Source of the DNA: Pseudomonadota bacterium
GTDB lineage: Bacteria > Pseudomonadota > Gammaproteobacteria > Steroidobacterales > JBCBZW01
Length of the DNA: 64,000 bases
Direction of reading: 5' to 3'
Assembly: GCA_039193195.1 (NCBI GenBank)
Contig: JBCCWS010000014.1
Span: 60,184 to 124,183, forward strand
Shown here: piece after piece, positions 1 to 9,434 of the stretch
Layout: the number at the start of each line of letters is the position of its first letter
Numbering within the stretch: position 1 is the first letter of the stretch
Notes under the pieces: model-generated
Databases searched by the model: none
The model's input: only the letters and a program-made list of their open reading frames with translations
What the model was told of the DNA's origin: nothing
Program-made: the position numbers and the translations under genes

Positions 1-411
1 AATGGCGCACAGGGCACGGTCACGGGCGGTGAGCTGGTCCTCGACTGGCAAGCCCAGGAGAACTGGCGCCTTCGCGGGTCCGTGTCCTACGCGGACGAGT
101 CCATCGACGATGTCCTGGCCCGTAGCTACCCCCTTTGGCAGGCTAGCTTGCGTACCGAGTGGTCGCCGCTGGACAGCATCGATCTGGCGATGTGGTGGCG
201 CTACGTGGGAGAGGTCGAGGCGACGAACACCAGTGCCTTCACCCAAGCCAACCTGCACCTGCGCTGGCGCTACGGGGACCACTGGTCGATGTCCTTGGGC
301 GTGAGAAACTTGCTGCGATCGCAGACCCTAGAGTCCGTATCCGAGTTCAGCGATGTGGTGCCGACAGCGATTCAACGAACGGCGTTCATCAATGTGCGCC
401 ACGCGTTTTAG
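1..411 (+). CDS. TonB-dependent receptor, C-terminal fragment (cut by window edge)
   Basis: The frame is open from the first base, so the start lies outside the window. The 136 residues visible alternate polar and hydrophobic positions as in outer-membrane beta strands. They include W-rich strands, a segment near residues 80-100 reading LRWRYGDHWSMSLGVRNLL, and a terminal strand ending in aromatic Phe (INVRHAF), typical of a BAM-inserted barrel. The LGVRNLL motif is the usual penultimate strand of TonB receptors. The YfiR-like gene follows after 30 bases, so the receptor may share its transcript. The ligand cannot be inferred because plug and N-terminus are missing. Confidence 0.75.
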   Translation, partial: NGAQGTVTGGELVLDWQAQENWRLRGSVSYADESIDDVLARSYPLWQASLRTEWSPLDSIDLAMWWRYVGEVEATNTSAFTQANLHLRWRYGDHWSMSLGVRNLLRSQTLESVSEFSDVVPTAIQRTAFINVRHAF

Positions 412-441
412 CCGAGCGCCTCAGCGGTTCCGCTGCTCCCT

Positions 442-1014
442 ATGCACCTATTTGCGAAAACGAGCGGCGCATTCGCCACCGTAGCAGCACCGCTGATGGT
501 GCTCATCGCCCTCTTATCTCGCGATGTGCTCGGCGCTACGGCCTCCGCGGAGGAGATCCAGCTGGCGGTGGTGTACCGGTTGGCCAAGTTCGTCACCTGG
601 CCAGCCTCGCAGGCACACGGCGGACACACGGGTTTCACCCTTTGCATCGATGACAGGAACACCTTCGAGGTAGCACGAAGGCGCCTGCAGGGCCGATCGA
701 TTCGAGAGCAGACGCTGCGCTTTACGCTCATCGATCCCGCCTCGCCGCTACCCCACTGCGACCTGCTCTACATCACCGAGCGTCGCATCAATCGCGCCAG
801 CGATCTACTCGACCAAGTAAAGGGCCTCCCGGTACTCACGGTCGGTGACTCGCCCGAGTTCACTAAGTACGGCGGCATCGTCCAGCTGCTGAATCGAGAT
901 AAGCGCATCCGTATGCAGATCAACGTGGAAGCGGCGCGACGGGTAGAGCTCGACTTCAGCTCTCAGCTCCTGTCCCTAGCTGAGCTGGTCGATGACCAAG
1001 GGAGCCGTCTGTGA
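442..1014 (+). CDS. YfiR-like (DUF4154) periplasmic protein
   Basis: This 190-residue protein has an N-terminal signal sequence (about 1-36) followed by the YfiR/HmsC-type fold. Recognisable features are AVVYRLAKFVTWPA near residue 45, the central LLYITERR, and a late segment with GDSPEFTKYGGIVQLL followed by RMQINVEAARR. In known systems YfiR is a periplasmic inhibitor of a membrane diguanylate cyclase. Here its stop overlaps the start of a hybrid histidine kinase and a GGDEF-EAL protein follows, so the inferred role is periplasmic input to that kinase. It belongs to a four-gene run with the TonB receptor. The partner is inferred from position only. Confidence 0.85.
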   Translation: MHLFAKTSGAFATVAAPLMVLIALLSRDVLGATASAEEIQLAVVYRLAKFVTWPASQAHGGHTGFTLCIDDRNTFEVARRRLQGRSIREQTLRFTLIDPASPLPHCDLLYITERRINRASDLLDQVKGLPVLTVGDSPEFTKYGGIVQLLNRDKRIRMQINVEAARRVELDFSSQLLSLAELVDDQGSRL

Positions 1015-3839
1015 TCGCCCTGTTCTCCCAGCTGAAGCTTGAGCGCAAGGTGCAAGTGCTCATCGTGAGCGCGGCCTCGCTCGCCTTGCTGTGCGCGTGC
1101 TTACTGGTGCTCGTCGGCCAGACGATGGAGGCACGCAGCGAACTCACCGACCGCCTAGACACCCTTTCGGAGGTGATCGCCAGCAACAGCGTCGGCGCTC
1201 TGAGCTTCGAGGACGACGAGCAGGCTGAACGGGTGCTCAGCTCTTTGCTGGCGCAGTCCAGCGTCACCTTCGCTGCCCTGTACACGAACGAGACGAAAGC
1301 GCTCGCCGAGTACGTTCGGTCCGCCAACCGCTCCGAAGCCATCGCTGATCCTGGGGGCTGGTTGCACAGGCTCCTCGCCGACCCTAGCCCCGGGGAAAAC
1401 ACCACGCGCTACAGCTGGCACGCGGTGGAACTGGTACATCCGGTCGTCTTCGACGGAGAACACATCGGCACGCTTTACCTACGCTCTACCCTCGCCCCGA
1501 TCATCCAGGGCGTGCTGCGATCGACGGTGTTGATTGCGCTGGCCCTGACCGCCGGCACCGTGGCCGCGCTGTTCCTCGCCTCGGTCCTCTCGCCCGCTCT
1601 CATCGCACCGCTCATGCAGCTCTCGCAGATGGCGCAGTCCGTCTCGCGGGACAACGACTTCTCCCTGAGGGCACAGGTCAAAGGCAACGATGAAATCGCC
1701 GCCCTCGCCCATGCGGTCAATGAGATGCTGCGCCAGCTAGAGCTCCGCGATCAGCGGCTCGCCGCCCACCGCGAACGCCTAGAAGCGGAGGTAGTAGAAC
1801 GCACGCAGCGCCTCGCCGATACCAACGGCCGTCTCGAGTCGCTGGTGGAGGAACTGCGCGCTGCACGCGATCGTGCGCAAGCCGCCAGCACGGCCAAGAG
1901 CGATTTCCTTGCCCGCATGAGTCACGAGATTCGCACCCCCATGAATGGCGTTCTCGGCATGACCGAGCTACTGCTGTCCTCGGAACTCGAGCCACGCCAG
2001 CGCCGCTACGCCGACAGCATCCACCACTCGGCCGAAGCGCTGCTCAGCATCATCAACGACATCCTCGACTTCTCGAAGATCGAAGCCGGCAAGATGGAAC
2101 TCGACCATGCCCCCTTCGACCTGCGCGAGGCCATCGAGGACGTCGCTGAACTGCTCTGCGAGCGCGCCGACAGCAAGGGCGTGGAACTGCTCTGTGATAT
2201 CCCTACGGACCTGCGGGTGCAGCGCGTCGGCGATGCGGCGCGCATTCGACAGGTGTTGATCAACCTGGTGGGTAACGCCGTCAAGTTCACCGAACAAGGT
2301 GAAGTGGTGGTTCGCGTATTTGCCATTCAGCACGAAGGCGATGAGCAGCTGCGGATCGAGGTGAGCGATACCGGCATCGGCATCTCCAGCGAGAGCCTGA
2401 CCAAGGTATTCGACTCGTTCTCCCAGGAAGATGGAACGGTGACGCGCCGCTTTGGTGGTACGGGGCTTGGCCTCACCATCTCACGACAACTGGTGGAACT
2501 GATGGGGGGCGAAATCGGCTGTCGAAGTCAGGTGGGCCGAGGCTCCACCTTCTGGTTCCACATCCCCCTCGCGTGCGCCACGCAGAGCACTGAGCTGCAG
2601 CGCGATCGCCTCACGGGCGCGCGGGCGCTGATCGTCGACGACAACGCCAGCAACCGGGAGATCCTGCATCGCCAGCTGAGCGCCTGGGGCATGGAGGTGC
2701 TCAGCGCCCGCGACGGCGAAGGCGCGCTCAGCGCGGTTCGCAAGGCCAGCGATGATCCCTTCGACATCGTGCTGATGGACCTGCAGCTGCCGGACCGAAA
2801 CGGCATCGACATCACCGAGTCGCTTCGCGTCGTCCCCGGCGGGGATATCCCGTCCGTGATCCTGCTGAGCTCGATCTCCGGACACGTGCGCGCCGAGGAC
2901 CGTCTGCGCGTGGGCATCGAAGCCACGCTCACCAAGCCGCTGCGCCAACATCAGCTTCTCGATTGCCTGGTGGGCCTGCTGCAGGGCAACGAGGGAAGCG
3001 CCCGCTATCGCGCCAGTAGCGCGCGACAGGACGCTCGGGCTATCGGTGAGATCGGGGCACGGGTGCTGCTGGTGGAAGACAACGAGGTCAACCAAGCGGT
3101 CGCTCTGGGCATGCTGGCGCAAATCGGATGCACTGCCCAATGCGCCAACAACGGCCGCGAGGCCGTGGAGATGCTGGAGGCGTCCTGGGACAGCGTCGAT
3201 GTCGTGTTGATGGATTGCCAGATGCCGATCATGGACGGCTTCAGCGCCACCCAGGCGCTTCGCAACATCGAGGCGCTCGAGTCTCGCACGCCCCTGCCGA
3301 TCATCGCCCTCACCGCCAACGCCATGGAAGGTGATCGCGAGAAGTGTGCGGCGGCAGGTATGTCTGATTACCTATCTAAACCTTTTACCCTGAATCAGCT
3401 TCGTGAGGTACTGCTGCGCCAACGCAAGACACCCACGACCGAAGGGCTGCCCCAGCCGGCCCTCGACGCCCGCGCCACCCTCGACACCTCGGTGCTCGCG
3501 GCGCTGAGCGCCCTCCCGGTAAGCGGCGCCGAGGGCACGCTCATGGAGCGGGTGGTGAAGCTGTACGCAGAGAGCTCTCCAGCGCTCCTAGAGCGCCTCA
3601 TCAACGCCAATAGCTTCGACGAGGCCCGCAGCACTGCCCACGCCCTACGTTCGAGCAGCGCCAACGTGGGAGCACAGCGCGTCAGCGCCCTGTGCGAGCA
3701 ACTCGAAGCGCTCCCAGCAGAAGCTGAGTCGGACGCTCAATGGCGTGCGATGGTCGAACAGATATCGAGAGAGCATGGCGAGGCGCTGCGGTCGCTCAAC
3801 GCGTTCCTGCTGCCCCGAGATCAGCGGGACAGCGCATGA
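1011..3839 (+). CDS. Hybrid sensor histidine kinase (HAMP-HisKA-HATPase-REC-REC-Hpt)
   Basis: This 942-residue inner-membrane kinase overlaps the yfiR-like stop by four bases. It has two membrane helices (about 13-35 and 168-190) flanking a periplasmic sensor, then HAMP (about 190-245) and a coiled coil. The HisKA box is [11 protein letters not shown] with phosphoacceptor His305. The ATPase domain has [20 protein letters not shown] and [10 protein letters not shown]. Receiver 1 has Asp590 (VLMDLQLP), receiver 2 has Asp735 (VLMDCQMP) and the conserved Lys in YLSKPF. A C-terminal Hpt domain carries His877 (AHALRSSS). All phosphorelay residues are present. The downstream REC-GGDEF-EAL protein, overlapping by four bases, is the natural output partner. 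The signal sensed is unknown. Confidence 0.95.
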   Translation: MIALFSQLKLERKVQVLIVSAASLALLCACLLVLVGQTMEARSELTDRLDTLSEVIASNSVGALSFEDDEQAERVLSSLLAQSSVTFAALYTNETKALAEYVRSANRSEAIADPGGWLHRLLADPSPGENTTRYSWHAVELVHPVVFDGEHIGTLYLRSTLAPIIQGVLRSTVLIALALTAGTVAALFLASVLSPALIAPLMQLSQMAQSVSRDNDFSLRAQVKGNDEIAALAHAVNEMLRQLELRDQRLAAHRERLEAEVVERTQRLADTNGRLESLVEELRAARDRAQAASTAKSDFLARMSHEIRTPMNGVLGMTELLLSSELEPRQRRYADSIHHSAEALLSIINDILDFSKIEAGKMELDHAPFDLREAIEDVAELLCERADSKGVELLCDIPTDLRVQRVGDAARIRQVLINLVGNAVKFTEQGEVVVRVFAIQHEGDEQLRIEVSDTGIGISSESLTKVFDSFSQEDGTVTRRFGGTGLGLTISRQLVELMGGEIGCRSQVGRGSTFWFHIPLACATQSTELQRDRLTGARALIVDDNASNREILHRQLSAWGMEVLSARDGEGALSAVRKASDDPFDIVLMDLQLPDRNGIDITESLRVVPGGDIPSVILLSSISGHVRAEDRLRVGIEATLTKPLRQHQLLDCLVGLLQGNEGSARYRASSARQDARAIGEIGARVLLVEDNEVNQAVALGMLAQIGCTAQCANNGREAVEMLEASWDSVDVVLMDCQMPIMDGFSATQALRNIEALESRTPLPIIALTANAMEGDREKCAAAGMSDYLSKPFTLNQLREVLLRQRKTPTTEGLPQPALDARATLDTSVLAALSALPVSGAEGTLMERVVKLYAESSPALLERLINANSFDEARSTAHALRSSSANVGAQRVSALCEQLEALPAEAESDAQWRAMVEQISREHGEALRSLNAFLLPRDQRDSA

Positions 3840-5974
3840 GCGTGCAAGAGCAGCCTCTCGTACTGGTCGCCGACGATGATCCGACCACCCGCCTTCTGGC
3901 AGAGGAGGTGCTGAGCAGCGGTGGCTTTCGCGTCGTCGTTGCCGAAGATGGTGATCAGGCACTGGCCCTGTTCCGTCAACAGCCCATCGACGCGGTTTTG
4001 CTAGACGCCCAGATGCCGAAGATCGACGGATTAGAGGCGTGTCGGCGGCTACGCGCAGCGCAGGGCCAGGCCCTTCCGATCATCATCATGACGAGCACGG
4101 ACGACGCTGAGCGTGTGCGCGCCGCGTATGCCGCCGGCGGCAGTGACTTCATCACCAAACCGATCCAGTGGCTCACGCTACCGCAGCGTGTCAAGCACTG
4201 CATCGAGGCCAGCCGCATGGCCAACGATTTGGCAATCAATCGCTCGCGCCTGCAAACCGTGCTCGCGGCCATGCCCGATGCCCTGTACCTGATCGATCAT
4301 CGTGGCCTGCTTCTCGAGCACCTCAACAAGCGCCCTGACAGTGCGCCGGACCAAGATCCGATCGGCCTCGAAGATCTATTGCCGGAAGCGGCCTACCGGA
4401 CCGCTCGCAAACACCTGACCGACGCCCTGGAGAACGGTCAGGCACGGGGATTTGAGTACCGCTCAGCGCGCGGCGATCGCGTGTTCGAGGCGCGCTTGGT
4501 GCCCGAGGATGCGCAGCAGGTGCTACTAATCGTCAGGGACATCACGCAGCGCCATGAGTCCGAACAGCAAATCCGGCGCCTCGCCTACTTCGACTCGGTC
4601 ACGGAGCTGCCCAATCGCCAGCTGTTCGTGCGAGAGCTTCGTCGGGCCATGCGCCACAGCAAGCGCACCTGTCAAAGCGCCGCCATCCTCTACATCGATC
4701 TCGATCGATTCAAACGCATCAACGATACGCTGGGGCACAGCGTAGGTGACTCGCTGCTGCGCTCGGTCGCCCGGCGCCTCGAAGCGTGCCTACGCCCAAT
4801 GGACTTCATCGCTGTGCATCAGGAGGCGGGAATCGACAGCGGCAGGGACCCGTCAGAGCCTGAGCGCTCACGCCAGCTCGCCCGCTTCGGCGGCGATGAG
4901 TTCGTGGTGCTGCTGAACGAGCTCGATGTGCGCGAGAAGGCGGGCATCATCGCCACCCGCGTACGCAAAGCACTTGCCGAACCCTTCACCTATCAGAACC
5001 GACAGTTCGTCGTGACACCGAGCATCGGCATCGCCACCTACCCGGAGGACGGCCAGGACGTGGAGACCCTCCTGCGCCGTGCCGACACGGCGATGTACCA
5101 GGCCAAGAGCGCCGGGCGAAACGCCGTGCGCTTCTACGAGAAGACGATGGACGACAGCGCCCTCGATCGCCTGGAGCTCGAGGAGGAGTTACGCGGCGCG
5201 ATCGCTCGCGACGAACTCCAGCTGCACTATCAGCCGAAGGTGCGCCTGGCCGACGGCAACGTGGTGGGCGTCGAAGCGCTCCTGCGCTGGCAGCACGCTA
5301 GCCGCGGCTGGATCAGCCCCGGACAGTTCATTCCCCTGGCGGAGGAAACGGGACTCATCGTCGACCTCGGAAGCTGGGTGCTCGACCGAGCCTGCCGCCA
5401 ACTCGGCGCTTGGCAACGGGCGGGACTCGAGGTGTCCATGTCCGTGAATGTATCGGCGGAGCAGGTCTCGCGAACGGACGTGGCCGACACCGTGTTGCGC
5501 TCGATCTGGGAACACGGCGTCAGGCCCCAGGGACTGGAAGTGGAGATCACCGAGAGCATCCTGATGCAGAGAGCGGAGACGGTGCAGGCCATGTTCCAAC
5601 GGCTTAAGGAATCGGGCATTCAGATCAGTATGGATGACTTCGGTACGGGCTATTCGTCGCTCAGCTACCTCCAACGCTATCCCTTGGATGCGCTGAAGAT
5701 CGACCGGAGCTTCGTTCACGATCTGCACACGAACCCGGACAGTGCCGCGATCTGCTCGGCCATCATCGCCATGGCCAGCCGCCTCGAACTTCGCGTGGTG
5801 GCCGAGGGCATCGAGCTGGAAGAGCAGCGAGACTTCCTCGCCAGCATGGATTGCGATGAAGGACAAGGCTTCCTGTTCGCCCGCCCCCTGCCCGCCGAGG
5901 AGTGCGAGCAGCTGTTGCGAGACGGTGTGTCCAACGGACGATCCACACAGCATGCCAGCGACCGCCGCGCCTGA
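3836..5974 (+). CDS. REC-PAS-like-GGDEF-EAL response regulator (cyclic-di-GMP turnover)
   Basis: The chosen start is the ATG that overlaps the kinase stop, giving 712 residues starting [15 protein letters not shown]. An upstream in-frame ATG would lie inside the kinase gene. Order: receiver (Asp57, LLDAQMP; Lys in FITKP), a short PAS-like region (about 140-235), GGDEF (intact GGDEF at 352-356) and EAL (E480-L482, with [16 protein letters not shown] and VVAEGIE). Both catalytic signatures look active. The RxxD inhibitory site normally just before GGDEF is absent, and the loop there is roughly 20 residues longer than usual. It is predicted to be a bifunctional cyclase/phosphodiesterase switched by the preceding kinase. 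Confidence 0.93.
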   Translation: MSVQEQPLVLVADDDPTTRLLAEEVLSSGGFRVVVAEDGDQALALFRQQPIDAVLLDAQMPKIDGLEACRRLRAAQGQALPIIIMTSTDDAERVRAAYAAGGSDFITKPIQWLTLPQRVKHCIEASRMANDLAINRSRLQTVLAAMPDALYLIDHRGLLLEHLNKRPDSAPDQDPIGLEDLLPEAAYRTARKHLTDALENGQARGFEYRSARGDRVFEARLVPEDAQQVLLIVRDITQRHESEQQIRRLAYFDSVTELPNRQLFVRELRRAMRHSKRTCQSAAILYIDLDRFKRINDTLGHSVGDSLLRSVARRLEACLRPMDFIAVHQEAGIDSGRDPSEPERSRQLARFGGDEFVVLLNELDVREKAGIIATRVRKALAEPFTYQNRQFVVTPSIGIATYPEDGQDVETLLRRADTAMYQAKSAGRNAVRFYEKTMDDSALDRLELEEELRGAIARDELQLHYQPKVRLADGNVVGVEALLRWQHASRGWISPGQFIPLAEETGLIVDLGSWVLDRACRQLGAWQRAGLEVSMSVNVSAEQVSRTDVADTVLRSIWEHGVRPQGLEVEITESILMQRAETVQAMFQRLKESGIQISMDDFGTGYSSLSYLQRYPLDALKIDRSFVHDLHTNPDSAAICSAIIAMASRLELRVVAEGIELEEQRDFLASMDCDEGQGFLFARPLPAEECEQLLRDGVSNGRSTQHASDRRA

Positions 5975-6054
5975 GCGGCCCGAGCGGTGCAGCGTTGGCT
6001 TGCGCCTTCGTTGACCGCATCGCCAGGATCCCCCACTGGCGCGTCCACGGAACG

Positions 6055-6075
6055 TTGAGTCGACAGATGACTCAA
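6055..6075 (+). promoter_or_regulatory. Perfect inverted repeat upstream of the CadC-like gene
   Basis: TTGAGTC and GACTCAA form a perfect 7-bp inverted repeat with a 7-base spacer. It lies 37 bases before the GTG start of the winged-helix gene and covers an alternative ATG at 6067. It has no T-run, so an operator (perhaps autoregulatory) is more likely than a terminator, but this is inference. Confidence 0.4.
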
Positions 6076-6111
6076 ACGGGGAGCAAGCCATGCAACCTGG
6101 GGAGAGTTGCC

Positions 6112-7134
6112 GTGAGGGAGTATCGATTCGCCGAGTGGCGCTTCGACGCGCTGCGCCTCGAACTGCGTAGGGGCGATGAACTGGTTGCCTTACGCCCGAA
6201 AACCGCCGTGCTTATGGGCGTGCTGCTCGCGCACACGGGGCAAGCGGTGAGCAAAGCGGACCTGATCGAACGGGTCTGGCAGCGCAGCCACGTGCAAGAC
6301 CAGAGTCTGTTTCAGGCGATCTCGGAGCTCCGCGCAGCCCTCAAACCGCTCGACGCCATTCGCACCCACCCGAACCTGGGCTACGCCTGGGTGCACCCGC
6401 TCAACCAGGAGGTCGGCCCCACGGTGAGGCCGCGGCTGGCCTACGCGGCCGGCCTGGCGCTGATGGTGCTGGCCAACGCTGCGGCGTGGCTCGGCCTCGT
6501 CGCCCGCCCTGTGGCGTCGACGCCAATCGCGGGGCACGTCGAGGCCACTCCCATGCTGCCCGCGCTGCAGGCCTTTTCGATCGGCATGGAGCACCTGGAG
6601 CAGGATCGCTTCAGCGCCGCCAGCGAGTTCTTCGCCCTCGCCAGCCAAGAGCACCCGGCCTTCCTGGAAGCCCAGCTGATGGCGGCAGAGGCATCCCTTG
6701 CCGAAGGCAATATCGCCGCGGCCCGCGAACAGGCCAACACGCTCATGCAGCTGGCGCAGTCCCAGGACGACGGCTACCTGCTGGTCGCCGCCCTAGATGT
6801 GCTCAGCCGAGCAGCCCTGGCGCAGGGGCGCCAGGGCTGGGCTCTGGACTTGGCGAGGAGCGCCGCAGGGAACGCTAGAGAGGCGGGTTACGCGTGCGCA
6901 GCGATGGCGATAGAGGCGCGTGTGGAGTCCATCGCCATGGAGCTGGGGCTTGAGGCTCCCGGCGAAGCGAGCGCTGTAGGTCGTCCTAACCCTCCGGCGC
7001 TCGCGGACGATACGGTGCCGACGCACTGCGCAGCGATCACTCCTCGCACGAGCCAACTTGGGCGCGATGACCTGTGCCTGGATCCCATCCTGCTGCCGAC
7101 CCCGTATCGCCGGCGCGAGGACTGGCTGGCCTAG
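6112..7134 (+). CDS. CadC/ToxR-like winged-helix regulator with C-terminal repeats
   Basis: I chose the GTG at 6112 because GGGGAG lies about six bases upstream and because family members begin right at the YRF strand. An in-frame ATG at 6067 would add 15 residues. The 340-residue protein has an OmpR-type winged helix (residues about 3-95: RPKTAVLMGVLL, DLIERVW, QAISELRAAL, LGYAWV), a single membrane helix (about 108-128), then helix-rich TPR-like sequence. This is the layout of CadC-like one-component regulators that bind DNA at the cytoplasmic face and sense in the periplasm. The C-terminus loses helical character after about residue 280. Its stop overlaps the stop of the convergent flippase gene in the sequence CTAG. 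Confidence 0.8.
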   Translation: MREYRFAEWRFDALRLELRRGDELVALRPKTAVLMGVLLAHTGQAVSKADLIERVWQRSHVQDQSLFQAISELRAALKPLDAIRTHPNLGYAWVHPLNQEVGPTVRPRLAYAAGLALMVLANAAAWLGLVARPVASTPIAGHVEATPMLPALQAFSIGMEHLEQDRFSAASEFFALASQEHPAFLEAQLMAAEASLAEGNIAAAREQANTLMQLAQSQDDGYLLVAALDVLSRAALAQGRQGWALDLARSAAGNAREAGYACAAMAIEARVESIAMELGLEAPGEASAVGRPNPPALADDTVPTHCAAITPRTSQLGRDDLCLDPILLPTPYRRREDWLA

Positions 7135-8444
7135 GCGATTTCCTGCTGCCTGAGGGCACGTAGCGCCGCGCTCCACAGCAGTATGCTGGCGGAGACGGCG
7201 TAGGCGAGCATCGCCAGGCCCACGCCTTCCGCGCCTCGCTGGCCTGCCATGGTGGCGATACCCACCACCAGGATCGCGGTGGCCGCCGCGCGGCACAGGA
7301 ACACCTCGCGCGGGCGACTGAGGGCGAACAGGGTAGACTCACAACACAGCCCGAGCGCCAACACGCCACCGGCGATCAAGAACATCGTGAGCACCATGGC
7401 AGCTTCGCGATACTCGGCGCCGAACAAGCCACCGAGAATCTGCTCCGAACCCAAGGACCCCACGAGCACGACGGCGCCGATGATCGCCGCGGCCGTGGCC
7501 GTCAAGCGGAACAGCATTGCGCGCAGGCGCGCCACGTCGCCGTCCGCTCGAATTCTCACCGCCTCCGGATAGATCACATCACCGAGCAGCTGCGCCGGCT
7601 TGGCCAATACATTCGCTAGCTCTTGACTCACCTTGACGTAGGCAGCGGCAGAGGACGACACGAGGCCCCCGCTCAAGATTACCGGCGCATTGAGGGCGAT
7701 CGCCGCCACCGTCGACTGCAGGTTGGCCCAGGCGATGAAGGGCCAGATGCCCTCGTGGTCCTTGCGGCGTTCACCGCTCATCCAGTTCAGGTTGGGCATT
7801 CGGCGGTTGAGCTCCCGCCAGCCGAGAGCGATCAGCACGAGGGACGCGGTCGCATCGCTCACCAGCCACACGCCGATGAAGTAGAGCAGGGGCCAATCGA
7901 AGTACCAACCCACGGCCACGCCGATCGTGCGCATCACCGGCACCACCAGCGCTTGGCGAGCGAGAATATCGAAGCGGTCGAAGGTGCGTAAGAGCCCGAT
8001 CGGCGTCCAGCGCAGGGCGATCAGGGACGTGACGCAGTAGATGAGGGCCATGCGCTGGTACTCGGCCTCGATGCCGAGAACGCCAGCGAACAGCAGGATG
8101 GCCACCACGCCGGCCGCAGCTCCGAGCACCGCGCCCACCATATCGAGCGCGCTGGTCAGGCGCAGCAGGTGGCGCAAGCGCGGAAGGTCGTCGGCCTTCA
8201 GGTAGGTGGCGCCGTAGTTGATCAGCACCTGCCAGGAGCGGAAGGAGGCAATCTCGCGGATCGTCACCACCACGCTGTGGGTGAGCAGTACGATGCCGAG
8301 ATCGGCCGCACCGAGGGCACGCGCCGCCAGGGACAGGTACAACAGCCCAAACACGGCGCCCGCACCTTTCGCACTCACCAGGAACCCGGCGTTGCGGCCG
8401 ATGCGCCCAAGTACGGAGCCTTCGCGGGGGCTTGTCTCGCTCAC
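7131..8444 (-). CDS. Wzx/MATE-like polysaccharide flippase family membrane protein
   Basis: This inner-membrane protein has about twelve hydrophobic helices and an N-terminal segment (GRNAGFLVSAKGAGAVFGLL) typical of the Wzx/RfbX oligosaccharide-lipid flippases. I set the start at a GTG with AGGAG eleven bases upstream, giving 437 residues. A TTG at 8492 would add 16 residues without a ribosome site. Known family members move lipid-linked sugar units across the inner membrane. No glycosyltransferases adjoin it here, so the substrate is open. It converges on the CadC-like gene with overlapping stops. Confidence 0.8.
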   Translation of the reverse strand: MSETSPREGSVLGRIGRNAGFLVSAKGAGAVFGLLYLSLAARALGAADLGIVLLTHSVVVTIREIASFRSWQVLINYGATYLKADDLPRLRHLLRLTSALDMVGAVLGAAAGVVAILLFAGVLGIEAEYQRMALIYCVTSLIALRWTPIGLLRTFDRFDILARQALVVPVMRTIGVAVGWYFDWPLLYFIGVWLVSDATASLVLIALGWRELNRRMPNLNWMSGERRKDHEGIWPFIAWANLQSTVAAIALNAPVILSGGLVSSSAAAYVKVSQELANVLAKPAQLLGDVIYPEAVRIRADGDVARLRAMLFRLTATAAAIIGAVVLVGSLGSEQILGGLFGAEYREAAMVLTMFLIAGGVLALGLCCESTLFALSRPREVFLCRAAATAILVVGIATMAGQRGAEGVGLAMLAYAVSASILLWSAALRALRQQEIA

Positions 8445-8702
8445 CGGCGGTTTAGCTCCTGAAGCGGATTGAGGGGACGCGGCGCCTTCCAATCAGGCCG
8501 CGCCGCAGCGGGCGCACCTGGGCGAGGCGCACAGTGTAGTGACCGCGTCCCATATGTCCAGCCGAGACGCGTGAAGGCGAGAGGCCATCCCCACAATGCG
8601 TGGAATTGAGATCTTTTTAGGTCCTTTTCGCGTGAATTTAGCTGCTACAGCGACGGGTTTAGCTGGATACTCAGGCCACAACAAACGGCTCAGGAGCCCA
8701 CG

Positions 8703-9419
8703 ATGAAACACCTCCTCACCCTGCTACTCGCCTTCAGCGCCCTCGCCAGCGTGGCCCGCGCAGCCCCCGATCCGCAGGCCCTGGAGGCCGCCCTCGCCGA
8801 GCTGTTTCCCAACTACCCCGCGCCCGTGATCACGCCGTCCGCCGTCGACGGCATGAGCGAGGTCGCCTTCGGCACGCAGGTCTTCTACGTCTCCAACGAC
8901 GGTCGATACCTCCTGGGCGGCCCGCTGATCTCCGTCGCCGACCGGGAGAATCTCACGGAGGCGCGCATGGCAGTGGCTCGCCGCGACATCCTAGAAGACA
9001 CCGCCGAGGCGTCGCTGTACCGCTACCCGGCCGCGCCCGCGAAGCACCGGGTGACGGTGGTCACAGACATCGACTGCCCCTACTGCCGGCGCCTGCATCA
9101 GGACCTCGCCAGCTACCGAGAGGCCGGCATCGACGTGAGCTACGTGATGCTGCCGCGCTCGGGCAAGGGCTCAGGGTCTTACCGCAAAGCTGTCGCTGCC
9201 GCCTGCAGCAAGGATCCAGAAGCGTCGATCACGGCCGCCATGAACGGCGAGGAGTTCGCGGATGCAGACGCCAGCTGTGAGCATCCCATCGATGAGCACA
9301 TCGCCCTGGCACGACGCCTCGGCGCATCGAATACGCCCACGCTTTATCTAGAGGACGGGCGCATGCTGTTGGGAGCTAAGCCCGTCGAGGAGGTGCTGGC
9401 AGCGATCGCGCAGGAATAG
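8703..9419 (+). CDS. dsbC: DsbC-like periplasmic thiol:disulfide isomerase
   Basis: This 238-residue protein has a signal peptide (1-20, cut after ARA), an N-terminal dimerisation-type region (about 25-100), then a thioredoxin fold. The active site is CPYC (Cys125, Cys128) after VVTDIDCPYC, with the cis-Pro loop at SNTPTLY (Pro212). A second cysteine pair, Cys168 and Cys192, fits the structural disulfide of DsbC. Family function is to reshuffle wrong disulfides in exported proteins, kept reduced by DsbD. No dsbD or recJ neighbour is seen here. Upstream 210 bases contain no gene and presumably the promoter. Confidence 0.9.
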   Translation: MKHLLTLLLAFSALASVARAAPDPQALEAALAELFPNYPAPVITPSAVDGMSEVAFGTQVFYVSNDGRYLLGGPLISVADRENLTEARMAVARRDILEDTAEASLYRYPAAPAKHRVTVVTDIDCPYCRRLHQDLASYREAGIDVSYVMLPRSGKGSGSYRKAVAAACSKDPEASITAAMNGEEFADADASCEHPIDEHIALARRLGASNTPTLYLEDGRMLLGAKPVEEVLAAIAQE

Positions 9420-9434
9420 CGTTGCTGGGTGGCA

